Assembly: GCA_035610365.1 (NCBI GenBank) | Contig: CM069432.1 | Span: 175,197,027 to 175,261,026 of the forward strand | Length of the DNA: 64,000 bases | From: Aquatica leii | Lineage: Eukaryota > Arthropoda > Insecta > Coleoptera > Lampyridae | Direction of reading: 5' to 3' | In this document: positions 21,501 through 29,508 of the stretch, in pieces | Position numbering within the stretch: the first letter of the stretch is position 1 | Layout of the letters: each line of letters starts with the position of its first letter | The notes under the pieces: model-generated | Database searches by the model: none | What the model was told of the DNA's origin: nothing | Seen by the model: only the letters and a program-made list of their open reading frames with translations | Made by a program: the position numbers and the translations under genes

Positions 21501-21706
21501 TAATAGGACGAGTAGAACCGTTGTGTGATCTATGCAAAGTGAAGTTAACTGTAAGGCACATACTAATAGAATGCGGCAAATATAACAAAATTAGAGGAAA
21601 AATTAATTTAGACAAAGAACTAGCAAGCGTCCTGAATGATAAACCAGAAAATCAGAAAAAAATTTTTGAGTACTTACAGGAGACCGACCTATTTAATAAA
21701 ATATAA
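18509..21706 (+). CDS. LINE copy 4 ORF2: endonuclease-reverse transcriptase, no ATG start
   Basis: 1065 aa, colinear with copy 3 and with the same GTG at the start position. All endonuclease motifs (GDFNAHSTIWGS, SDHYPI), RT motifs (FDIHKAFD, GVPQGSTLSVTLF, YVDD) and the C-terminal knuckle are kept; RNase H is absent. The frame is unbroken. Confidence 0.9.
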   Translation: MENIIQWNCNGLKQHLPELQLLISHHDPFCICLQETLLKPDEHFKLNNFNVTRREVTPNLRVRGGVTILTKTLVPYTPVNINTNLQVVAVQIYKPLFVTICNIYLPPGSNWTLNELKAIAQQLPKPFVMMGDFNAHSTIWGSSATNIKGRIIEDLLDQENLILVNTGENTHFSSFTGNESAIDITMCTPSLAPKIHWSPLDQLHYSDHYPIILAFNIPKATLYVKQKWVIKKADWAGFQTNVKKIRISADDDEDLEKITNAILEGANKNIPKSKGVVNHKIVPWWNQEVKDSIQAKKKAFNQFKKHPTENNLIEFKRKRAFSRNIILQSKKLCWQNYVSSIQINSSSDEAWKKIKAISGKYKPNPLTHIKINDEVYHAPIEIAEKIADTFENSSSNVNYEDNFLYTKTQKERTSIDFSTTDEYEYNKNFTFKELKEALKNSKESAPGQDQITYSMIKHLPNYTTQQLLQIYNNIWTNGTYPKSWKMAIIIPILKQTKNPTDPNNYRPISLTSCLSKLLEKMINSRLTWVLTKFNLFNKEQTGSRRHHSTTDALVYVENNIIDAFIKKQHLIAVIFDIHKAFDMTWRYNIIQKLHAWNIRGNLPQFIKEFLSERLFQVQVRQQLSSVRKLENGVPQGSTLSVTLFLIAMQTLTEKIPVNVKFSVYVDDLIIFISGTVMSTIEVQLQTAINCLTARAAEVGFIFAENKTTCIDFCRLRTPHDPPCLNINKSEIKVADTVKFLGVTLDKRLHWSEHIKNLETSLKKVLNLLKCISNTNWGADKATLLNIFRALVLSKIDYGCVAYGSARKSLLNKLNTIYNTGLRLVTGAFRTSPAASLSSVVGLLPLEHRRNLQLLKYAIKIVNNKKHLNYNMFHLDNNSQDFEIYENKPTHIKPSNIRAQKLANELNFNLTPISTCRYRAEPPWLNNNIDSQKLNQIMKQVTANVIDIWQREWNEAITQLREIKPSVLPWNPVKISRRQEVIITRLRIGHTNLTSGWRLIGRVEPLCDLCKVKLTVRHILIECGKYNKIRGKINLDKELASVLNDKPENQKKIFEYLQETDLFNKI

Positions 21707-21714
21707 AGAGTCGA

Positions 21715-21744
21715 CCAGCTAATGACCATAGTCGTCGATGCTGG
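21715..21744 (+). ncRNA. Conserved 3' stem-loop of LINE copy 4
   Basis: Identical in stems and loop to copy 3 (CCAGC/GCTGG, GAC/GTC). Confidence 0.8.
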
Positions 21745-21748
21745 TAAA

Positions 21749-21749
21749 A

Positions 21750-21815
<66 letters not shown>
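21749..21815 (+). repeat. A-run and (TAA)n tail of copy 4, at the left edge of unit A
   Basis: About 30 A residues and 11 TAA units followed directly by TAGAAGTGTTAAAACG. The same junction, (AAT)n then TAGAAGTG, recurs at 29,121-29,170 without a LINE, so the tract probably includes a pre-existing microsatellite into which the LINE inserted. Confidence 0.8.
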
Positions 21816-21817
<2 letters not shown>

Positions 21818-22167
21818 TAGAAGTGTTAAAACGACAGGACTTATAGAATGACCTACTGCCTTATTAATGAATCGACAACTTAAAAAGTTTAAAAAGATAA
21901 TAACCGTATCATATTCCGGATAATAAGTGTAGATGCTTAATCTTACTAGAAAATGCGGACTTGCGTTTTTGTCGAAATGCTGTTTTAACGAACAACTCGC
22001 CTTGAGTTTCTTAATCTTTATTAAGCAGTGATTTGCTTAAAAGCATTGCATCATTTGGCGGGAAAGTCAAAGTCTTCGCAGTATTGAGTTAGTATCATTC
22101 GTAACGTTCGCACCTCTTACTGCTATTTCATTGTAATAACTACAAATAATTAAATAGATCGTCCGTT

Positions 22168-25100
22168 ATGAAGTCTTCCAGGGCAGGAAAGATAATGTGT
22201 TTACTAAACGAGAAAAGTGGTACTGATAAAGGCATGACTAACTTAAGCCGTAAGTATACATACTTGTAAATAAAGTACAGCTATTTCTACTGTTTAAATC
22301 TGTAAATACTGCTCATAATTGCAAATGTTAATGCTACCTACTACCTATCGACCTAATTATTATATTTTTTGTGTAGCAGTATCAACAAGAGACGACAATA
22401 AATCTTTTCGTTCAACTTCAAGCGACTCTGCATTTATGATAAACAAATATTTTAACAGTTTTCCCGCTAGCAGTAGTACAGGTTAGATTATGTGCCGTAA
22501 GTGGGTTACAATTTTCATCTATGAGTTTACAGGAATTTCTAAGTGTGATAATCCTGATATGGAGATTCAAAACAGTCCAATCGTTCAAGTTACATCGGCT
22601 CTAAAAGACAAACGTAAGTGCTTACCAACTATACCTACCAAAGAAATATAAACTAATACCTAATAATGGCGATTGTAAATGCACGACACTTACATTAAAA
22701 GTCTTGACGCTACTTACTAATCAGTATCTAGTGGATCTATGCACACTTAAAAAAATAGAAAATTTCGTATATGAATTTGCCAATTTTAAATATTAAAACA
22801 TTCACATTGATATGATACCGCTGCGCGCGGTACAAGAAAGAACACGGATTAGGCGATCTTATTAGTTTATAATCATTATTACAATTATAATATCTACCTT
22901 TAATTATATTAAGACCGCTTGATAAAGTGCTCTAACACCAAACTCCCAGTCTATTGATATAGACGAGCAAATAAAGCACAAAACCCACAAAATTTTTGTA
23001 GTAAGACGGATTGAGATGGAATTTTTTGCATTCGCTTCCTAAATTCGATAGGAAACTTTGTACCTACTTTTGATCATGTTTTTTTTTGAAATTGCATTTG
23101 CGCAGTGAAAATTGCATCTTGAAGTGCATTTTCATAGAAAAAATTCTAGTATCGACTCAATCTGGGTTTATGGAGGGTTTCGGGGTCGCTGATCCCGAAT
23201 ATTACCTCCAAAATGGCTCACCGCCCACGTGCAGCTCAGAATAGCTAAGCAACGTCATCTCCAAAGCTTTTTCTGAAATTCACTTTCAAATTATTCTAGA
23301 CATCTCATCCGGGTTTTTTTTTGGGTTGCTGATTCCAAATCTGGCTTCGACAACCGTCGCCTACTTACCTGGTGCCCCGCATCCGAACATAAACGTCATC
23401 CTCTGGAGTTTCACTGAAGTTCAAGCCTATAGGGAACCGAATATTGTTGCGGAAGTTTTTTTGGTCGCTCAGATCCAATTTGGAACCGGATACTTCCCAA
23501 CGGATATCTGGTGCACCACACCGGGGCATCAACGTCATCCTCTAGAATATTACTGAAATTTCAATAATCTGAGGGCTCCAAAAAACGGTACCGTATAGGC
23601 TTGAAACTTAAGAGAAACTCCAGAGGATGACGTTTATGTCCGGATAAGAGGCACCATGTACGCGTGGAACGGTTGCTGACAACTGATTTGAAATCAGCAG
23701 CCCAAAAACCCCCGGATTAGATGTCTAGAATCATTTGAAAGTGAATTTCAGAAAAAGCTTCGGAGACGACGTTGCTCAGTCATCCTGAGCTCCAGATGAG
23801 CGATGAGCCAATTTGGAAGTCATATGCGGGATCAGAGACCTCGAAAACCCTCGTAAACCCAAATTGAGTCGATACTAGAAGTTTATAACGAAGTTATGAT
23901 TTTTTTCTATGAAAATGCATTCTTCAAGATGCATTTTCCACTGCACAAATGCAATTTCGAAAAAAAAACATGATAAAAAGATACAAAGTTTTCTATTGAA
24001 TTTAGAACGCGAATGCAAAAAACCTTATTTTAATCCGTCTTACTACAAAAATTTGGTAGGTTTAGCCTATTTTAGTGCTTTATTTCCTCGTCTAAAAATA
24101 CGAATTTCGTTATTAGAAACATTGACATGAACTTGATAGTATTGTCATGTAGATTTAACAAAAACACGCCCCCTAGCAACCGTAACCCAATCAGGGTCGA
24201 GCTTAATCATCCGTGACGATCATGTTCCTTTAAATACGGAGACTATTTCTTCTTAAGTCACTTCTACCTAGTTTAGAATCTGGCTTGGTTCACAAGTTGA
24301 TTACCTAACTCGGTAGTGGTTCTTTATTAGATTGTCGTTTGCTTTTTCAGGTTATCGTTTTCTTTCTTACCTTTTCATAGTTTAGGTTATGGCTTGTTTT
24401 ACAAGTGGATAACCTAACTTTTGATTAGTTCTTAGTTAGATTTCGATTGCTTGTTTGAGTTTTGCGATTTTTCTCACGCCCTGATGAAGCCCCTTACGAA
24501 AGTGGGCGAAACGTTGGCAGCTTCGGTTGCAACTATGACACGGTCCAAACCCGGAAGACATTCTAATGTTAGTATAGATTCCGGCCGTGGAAGCCTTCGC
24601 TATTACGCTACTTTGTTTATTTTTTTTAGTTTAGAGACTAGTTTATATGTATTTTAGCAGCATCTAAGTATAGAGTAATTTTTATGCAGGCCCTGATTTT
24701 AGCCTGAAAAACATCAGAAAAAATGTTAATATTGAGTGGGCCGGTGAGTTTGAAAATGCCAGAACCCAATTATTGCTCCAGTCCGCCCCTGTATTTGTCT
24801 CATGTTATTGATTATATTATAAAGTATAATCAATGCTCATGTGCAATGTAATATTACACACTTGACGCATAATCTATTTTTAACTTGGCACCTGCATGTG
24901 ATGTTTTTGAAAACGGCGAAAACACTGTTTGGGCGTCCTTTTCTAAAGCTTTCTCACTCTCGGCTGTGGCGCAATTTGCGGGATCATGAGATATGGCAAG
25001 TACTCTACCTACCCATTTATCACTAGAATTGATCCAACAGTTTGCATAATTCATTGTGAGTCACTCGTTTATTTTTTTCAGAGTAACCATGCGTAGTGTT

Positions 25101-27690
25101 GTTCATGACATCGCCCCAATTTAACTAAAAACTGTTTCTCCCTGTTTCAAAACTTAGTAAAATGAAAGGCAAAAAGTATCAATTTTGTGTTTTAATTCGA
25201 GATTGAACATTTAGGTAACATGATGATTCGAGATCAAGAGGTACAACCACATCTATCTGTCAACTCAAAAAACACAGACGGCGAATCTGTCGTCTTATAC
25301 GAGTCATCTGGAAGCGAATATTTTCCATCTGATATTGAAACAGAAGCTGACGAAGACGACGACAGAGTCGAAAATAATGTACTAAATCAAAAAAAGAAGA
25401 AGAAATTAAGTAACACAAAAGATAGTCACAGAACAATAGCAGAAAAAACAAATTTCCATAAAGTGGTAGTATCTACCTCTGTATCAGAGGAAAATAAAAA
25501 ATCAGAAGCGTGTGATCGGGAAAATAAAACTACAGAAAGCGGCGAAATTTATATTCGCAGTTCTTCAAAAACTTCAGAAGGAAAGAGGAAGAGAAATAAA
25601 GTATATTGCTGCTTATACTGCAATAAAATGTTGAAGGAATTGTCGAAACATCTAGAGAAAAAGCATAAAGATGAATCTGAGGTTCAAAAATTAATGGCAA
25701 AACCGAAAAAAGACGCATCTAGAAGAAAGGGATTTATTCACTTAGCAAAAGTTGGCAACTACTACCATAATTGCGAAGTATTGAAACAAAGAAGCGGTGA
25801 ATTGATTTTGGCACGTGTACCAACTGAGGAAGAAAAAAAAATGCACACCTATAGTGATTATGGGCCATGCCCAGATTGCTTGGCGTTTATGTTAAAACGG
25901 CATCTATGGCATCATCTTGCACAATCTTGTGCGGTTAAATCTAACTCTGGTTTACGTCGTAGACCATTGCTGGAATGTAATACTTTGCTCGCCCATACCT
26001 ATTCAGAATTACATCCATCTCCGGACTTCAATCAATACATTCTTTCCGCTTTTAAAACAGATGATATCTCCTTAATCTGTAAGCAAGACATATTGATTAT
26101 AAAATTTGGCGAAATGCAATTTGACAAGTACCACACCACAGAAGCAGAGCTGATTCGACAATGCATGCGACAGCTGGCACGTTTGGTAAAAGAATTACGT
26201 GAAGTTGATAAACCCAAATTATGGTTAAGTGAGTGGTTAAATCCAGCAGGTTTTGACATTATAGTATCAGCAGTAAAAAATTTGTGTAAAGTTGAATGCA
26301 TGAGAAAAGCGAGACCTACGTATACTACACCTTCATTAGCTCTTAAAATTGGTTACCATCTTAGAAAGTGCATAGCAATTTCAAAAGCTCAGTGTCTGCG
26401 TCGAGAAGATACTAACGCAATTCAAACGTTAAATAATTTCCAGAGTCTTATGGATATGGAATGGACATCGAAAATTTCTTCAAATGCTCTCAGAACCTTG
26501 TTTGATAGAAAAATCAATGCCGTGGAATTGTTGCCGATTACAGAAGATCTCTTAAAGCTTAACAAATATCTTAACAGTCATTTGCAAATGTGTAAAGAAG
26601 CATTGGAACAATCTGAAAATTATTTAACGTGGAGAAATTTAGCTCGAATTGTTTTATGTAAAATAGTGCTGTTTAATAAAAGAAGATCCGGTGAAATATC
26701 TCGAATGACAGTAACAAATTATTCTTCTAGGCCAAATTGGTCTCAGCAGACTGCATCTGAATTTCAAAAAACCTTCACTGATTTGGAAAAACAACTTTTT
26801 AATAGACTGGCGATTGTGCAAATAAAAGGAAAGCGTGGGAGTACAGTTAATGTATTGTTGACAAATGATGTGAAGGATGCAATAGATGCGCTTATGCTGT
26901 ACAGGAAGAATTTTATTTCTTCAGAAAATACTTATTTATTTGCCCGAGAAACTCCTTCCTTGGAATATATAAGAGGTCATGATTGCCTCAGAAATATTTG
27001 TAAGGAGATAAAATTATCTCAACCTGATTTAATAACAAGCACGAAGTTGCGGAAATATATTGCCACAGTGTCCCAGGTATTTAATTTATCAGAGAATGAA
27101 ACCGATTGGCTTGCTCGCCATCTGGGGCATGACATTCGAGTACATCGACAGTTTTATCGCCTCCACGAATCATCCATCGAATTAACTAAGGTGTCGAGAA
27201 TATTATTAGCTGTTGAAAAAGGTGAAGTGAATCGGTTCAAAGGAAAATCTTTAAATGAGATTAATATTTGTGGTAAGTGTATTTCTAAGATTTTGTTTCA
27301 TTCTCAGTTGACAGTTTGCTTTTATTTGAAGATCTTCCGGAAATGGAAAACGAAGCAGAGGGAAGTGACTGTGAATATGCGGAAAAGGAAGATGAAAAGG
27401 AATTGGATGATATAGCGGAAGATGTAGCACACACTTCTATAACCAAATCTAAAAATTGGAGTAATCCAAAAGTTTTGAAGAAGAAAACACCAGTAAGACG
27501 ATGTTGGAGTGATAAGGAATCTGCTGCTGTTTTGCAGTTTTTTAGAACTTCAATAAAAAAAGGTATTACCCCAGGAAAAAGTTTATGCACAGAGTGCATT
27601 GAAAAAAATCCAATACTTTCCTCAAGAAGTTGGAGCGATGTAAAATTTTTTGTGTACAACCACATTAAAAAAGTTAATAGAAAAAAATAA
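22168..27690 (+). CDS. Crypton-like tyrosine recombinase gene A (five exons, apparently intact)
   Basis: Model: exons 22,168-22,249, 22,380-22,481, 22,533-22,613, 25,215-27,272 and 27,308-27,690, all joined in phase 1, about 901 aa. Donors are GTAAGT or GTTAG and acceptors CAG or TAG. Exon 4 encodes an acidic SxSEYFPSD stretch, a C2H2 finger (C131, C134, H144, H149 counted from the ATG at 25,220), a second CX2C/H/C finger (C217, C220, H231, C237), a helical domain and a tyrosine-recombinase catalytic domain. Residues matching Xer-type enzymes are Arg489 (RRSGEI), Arg611 (TKLRKY) and His637-x8-Tyr646 (LGHDIRVHRQFY). The His expected in HxxR is Thr608. Exon 5 adds an acidic linker and a SANT/Myb-like domain (RRCWSDKESAAVLQFF). 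Cryptons and domesticated relatives are the nearest known group; mobility is not shown. Confidence 0.75.
22960..24094. mobile_element. Foldback (long inverted repeat) element in intron 3 of gene A
   Basis: An almost completely palindromic 1.13-kb element. The left edge TAGACGAGCAAATAAAGCAC is mirrored by GTGCTTTATTTCCTCGTCTA on the right, and inverted homology continues inward for about 500 bp per arm, including GGATGACGTTTATG and its complement. No coding capacity is evident. It was present before the A/B duplication. Confidence 0.8.
24154..24606 (+). mobile_element. A-specific block with a Penelope-like, hammerhead-like motif
   Basis: 453 bp found only in unit A, replacing a different 459-bp block in B. 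It has CTGATGA, a GCCC/GGGC stem and CGAAAC (24,480-24,513), then a GTTGGCAGC-TTCG-GTTGCAAC hairpin, and ends in a CCGGCCGTGGAAGCC tract. The CTGATGA...GAAAC core is known from hammerhead ribozymes carried by Penelope-like retroelements. I could not find the cleavage-site strand, so this is at best a remnant. Confidence 0.35.
24607..24998. mobile_element. Truncated right half of the nested TIR element (complete in unit B)
   Basis: Matches 31,953-32,345 of unit B, including the CCAGTCCGCCCCTG right end of the inner hAT-like MITE and the GCGGGATCATGAGATATGG right end of the outer element. The left halves are missing in A. Confidence 0.65.
27273..27307 (+). other. 35-nt intron of recombinase gene A
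   Basis: GTAAGT donor, pyrimidine-rich stretch and CTCAG acceptor. Removal joins the catalytic exon to the SANT exon in frame; without removal the frame runs to an unrelated end at 27,415. Copy D has a normal-sized intron (50,859-50,932) at the same codon. 35 nt is below usual insect intron size. Confidence 0.55.
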
Positions 27691-28085
27691 TATGTCATTA
27701 GCATTACCTAATAAAGTAATTCATATTGTTGCATCATTTATCACTTTTAAACACTACCCTACATATAGTAGGTACCTACCTTACACCAAATTAACTTGTT
27801 TCATTATGCATTGTTGTTTGATATGTTAAACAATTAGTATTACACCAATCAAAGTACAGTCCACCCCATTGTTGAAGTTGCTCGAAATAGTTGCGAATCC
27901 GCAAATACAGGTAATTTTAGAAAAAAAGTATAAAGAATTTTTTAAAGCTATCCTTTCACCGCAACCTACATCAATTGTTGGTTTTTTTATGACAGCCCCT
28001 ATTTTTTATTACTTTATGAATTTTACTGGCTTCAAAAAAGCATAATAAGTGTGGTACTGATATGCTGTTTGACAACATAATAAGA
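27691..28085 (+). other. 3' flank of gene A, no gene seen
   Basis: AT-rich DNA after the stop, conserved in unit B. I see no gene or repeat in it. Confidence 0.6.
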
Positions 28086-28300
28086 ACATTAACTGTGGAG
28101 GACCTGTGACACACCTACTAAACGGCATTAAGAGTGGAGGATTTGTAACACAAGTTAATAAGAGCATTAACTGTGGAGGACCTGTGACACACTTACTGAA
28201 CTGCATTAAGAGTGGAGGATTTATAACACAAGTTCCAAGTTACATTCACTGTGGAGGATCCGTGACACAAATATTGAATTATATTAACTGTGGCGGATTT
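28086..28300 (+). repeat. 39-bp minisatellite with CTGTGGAGGA core, downstream of gene A
   Basis: Five to six diverged 39-bp units alternate between ATTAACTGTGGAGGACC-type and ATTAAGAGTGGAGGATT-type cores (for example at 28,093, 28,171 and 28,249). Each unit also holds GTGACACA or GTAACACAA. Confidence 0.8.
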
Positions 28301-28404
28301 ATAAAAACCGGTGTACAACTGTACGAATGGAGTGTAATCAAAATCGGGTCGGATTTTCCGATTCTATACATGGCAGTGATGTACTTTGCCTACTTATCTT
28401 TGAG

Positions 28405-28444
28405 TCCTCCACAGTTGAGTTAGCGGTCAGGTCAGCCACAGTTA
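28405..28444 (-). repeat. Inverted copies of the TGTGGAGGA motif
   Basis: TCCTCCACAG (28,405-28,414) and CCACAGTTAAGG (from 28,436) are in opposite orientation to the minisatellite, just before the (TG)n run. Confidence 0.65.
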
Positions 28445-28454
28445 AGGCAATACA

Positions 28455-28481
28455 TGTATGTGTGTGTGTGTTTGTGTGTGT

Positions 28482-28530
<49 letters not shown>
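28455..28530 (+). repeat. (TG)n microsatellite
   Basis: About 75 bp of TG repeats. Similar TG runs sit at 35,815-35,847 and 45,755-45,809, each just after a motif array of the recombinase family. Confidence 0.9.
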
Positions 28531-29119
28531 GCATTAGCTGTGGAGGATTTGTGTGTGCGATATTGTTGATTGTGGAGGATGCGCGAATTGTGGAGGATTT
28601 TTCAGTCCTCCACAATTTTTAGACTGCATTAACGCAATAGTGACTGCTTATATACCCCGAAACAGTGAAGATCTCAGAATCCTCCAGTATTGAGCAAAAT
28701 CGCAACTGTGTAAAAAAATATGGTTTTACATTAACTGTGGCGTACTGACGATTTGATGATTGCAGCGCCCTCCGTGGATGTGTATATGAGCACGTATCGC
28801 AATAACTGTGGCGGTTTTCTATTTTTAAACTTTGAGGCGTGGCTTCAGTAAACATCTCATATTACAATTCTTAAACATAATTCTTTATTTTATTTAGTGT
28901 GTATCCGTTGCACGTACTCTAATATTTCTGGAGGATTCTAGCTTTAACGCATTCTTAACGAAAATCGTTATTAATACAGATCGAGAAAATGACCAAATGT
29001 AATGATCCGATGTTGCGGAGCCATTATGATTCAGTCTGTCCCGATTCCAAATATGGCCAAATAGGCCGGTCAAAATCGACAATAAATTCGTAAAACATGA
29101 TGTATCTCTGATTTTTTAG

Positions 29120-29120
<1 letters not shown>
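28531..29120 (+). repeat. Unit A-specific tail with further TGTGG motifs
   Basis: Contains CTGTGGAGGA at 28,538, TTGTGGAGGAT near 28,570, TTAACTGTGGCG near 28,731 and AATAACTGTGGCGG near 28,801. No gene is seen. It ends in the (AAT)n tract. Confidence 0.6.
28586..28617. promoter_or_regulatory. lox/FRT-like inverted repeat (12-8-12) built from the TGTGGAGGA motif
   Basis: Left arm AATTGTGGAGGA (28,586-28,597), 8-nt asymmetric spacer TTTTTCAG, right arm TCCTCCACAATT (28,606-28,617), a perfect match. Simple tyrosine recombinases such as Cre and FLP use two inverted ~13-bp arms around an 8-bp spacer. It lies 0.9 kb after the stop codon of gene A. Direct copies of the arm flank it at 28,538 and 28,570. 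The function is inferred. Confidence 0.5.

Positions 29121-29161
<41 letters not shown>
29121..29161 (+). repeat. (AAT)n tract between units A and B
   Basis: About 13 AAT units immediately followed by TAGAAGTGTTAAAACG, the left end of unit B. This is a LINE-free counterpart of the junction at 21,782-21,830. Confidence 0.9.
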
Positions 29162-29162
<1 letters not shown>

Positions 29163-29508
29163 TAGAAGTGTTAAAACGACAGGACTTATAGAATGACCTA
29201 CTGCCTTATTAATGAATCGACAACTTAAAAAGTTTAAAAAGATAATAACCGTATCATATTCCGGATAATAAGAGTAGATGCTTAATCTTACTAGAAAATG
29301 CGGACTTGCGTTTTTGTCGAAATGCTGTTTTAACGGACAACTCGCCTTGAGTTTTTTAACCTTTATTAAGCAGTGATTTGCTTAAAAGCATTGCATCATT
29401 TGGCGGGAAAGTCAAAGTCTTCGCAGTATTGAGTATCATTCGTAACGTTCGCACCTCTTACTGCTATTTCATTGTAATAACTACAAATAATTAAATAGAT
29501 CGTCCGTT

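Larger units (their letters stand above)
16237..21815 (+). mobile_element. I-superfamily LINE, copy 4 (full length, RNase H-less)
   Basis: Near-identical sister of copy 3. It starts after only A15 plus TAATA of copy 3's tail. Its own tail (A-run plus about 11 TAA/AAT units) abuts the left end of the recombinase duplication unit. Both ORFs are open. Confidence 0.92.
21816..28530 (+). repeat. Tandem duplication unit A (carries recombinase gene A)
   Basis: About 6.7 kb that recurs nearly unchanged at 29,162-35,847: same upstream region, exons, introns, foldback element and 3' repeats, ending in a (TG)n run. The two differ mainly in a replaced intronic block (24,154-24,606 here). 28,531-29,120 continues unit A with sequence that unit B lacks. 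Confidence 0.9.

Noticed and set aside
28455-28569. 80-codon Cys/Val-rich ORF over the TG run
   Set aside because: Translation of a microsatellite.
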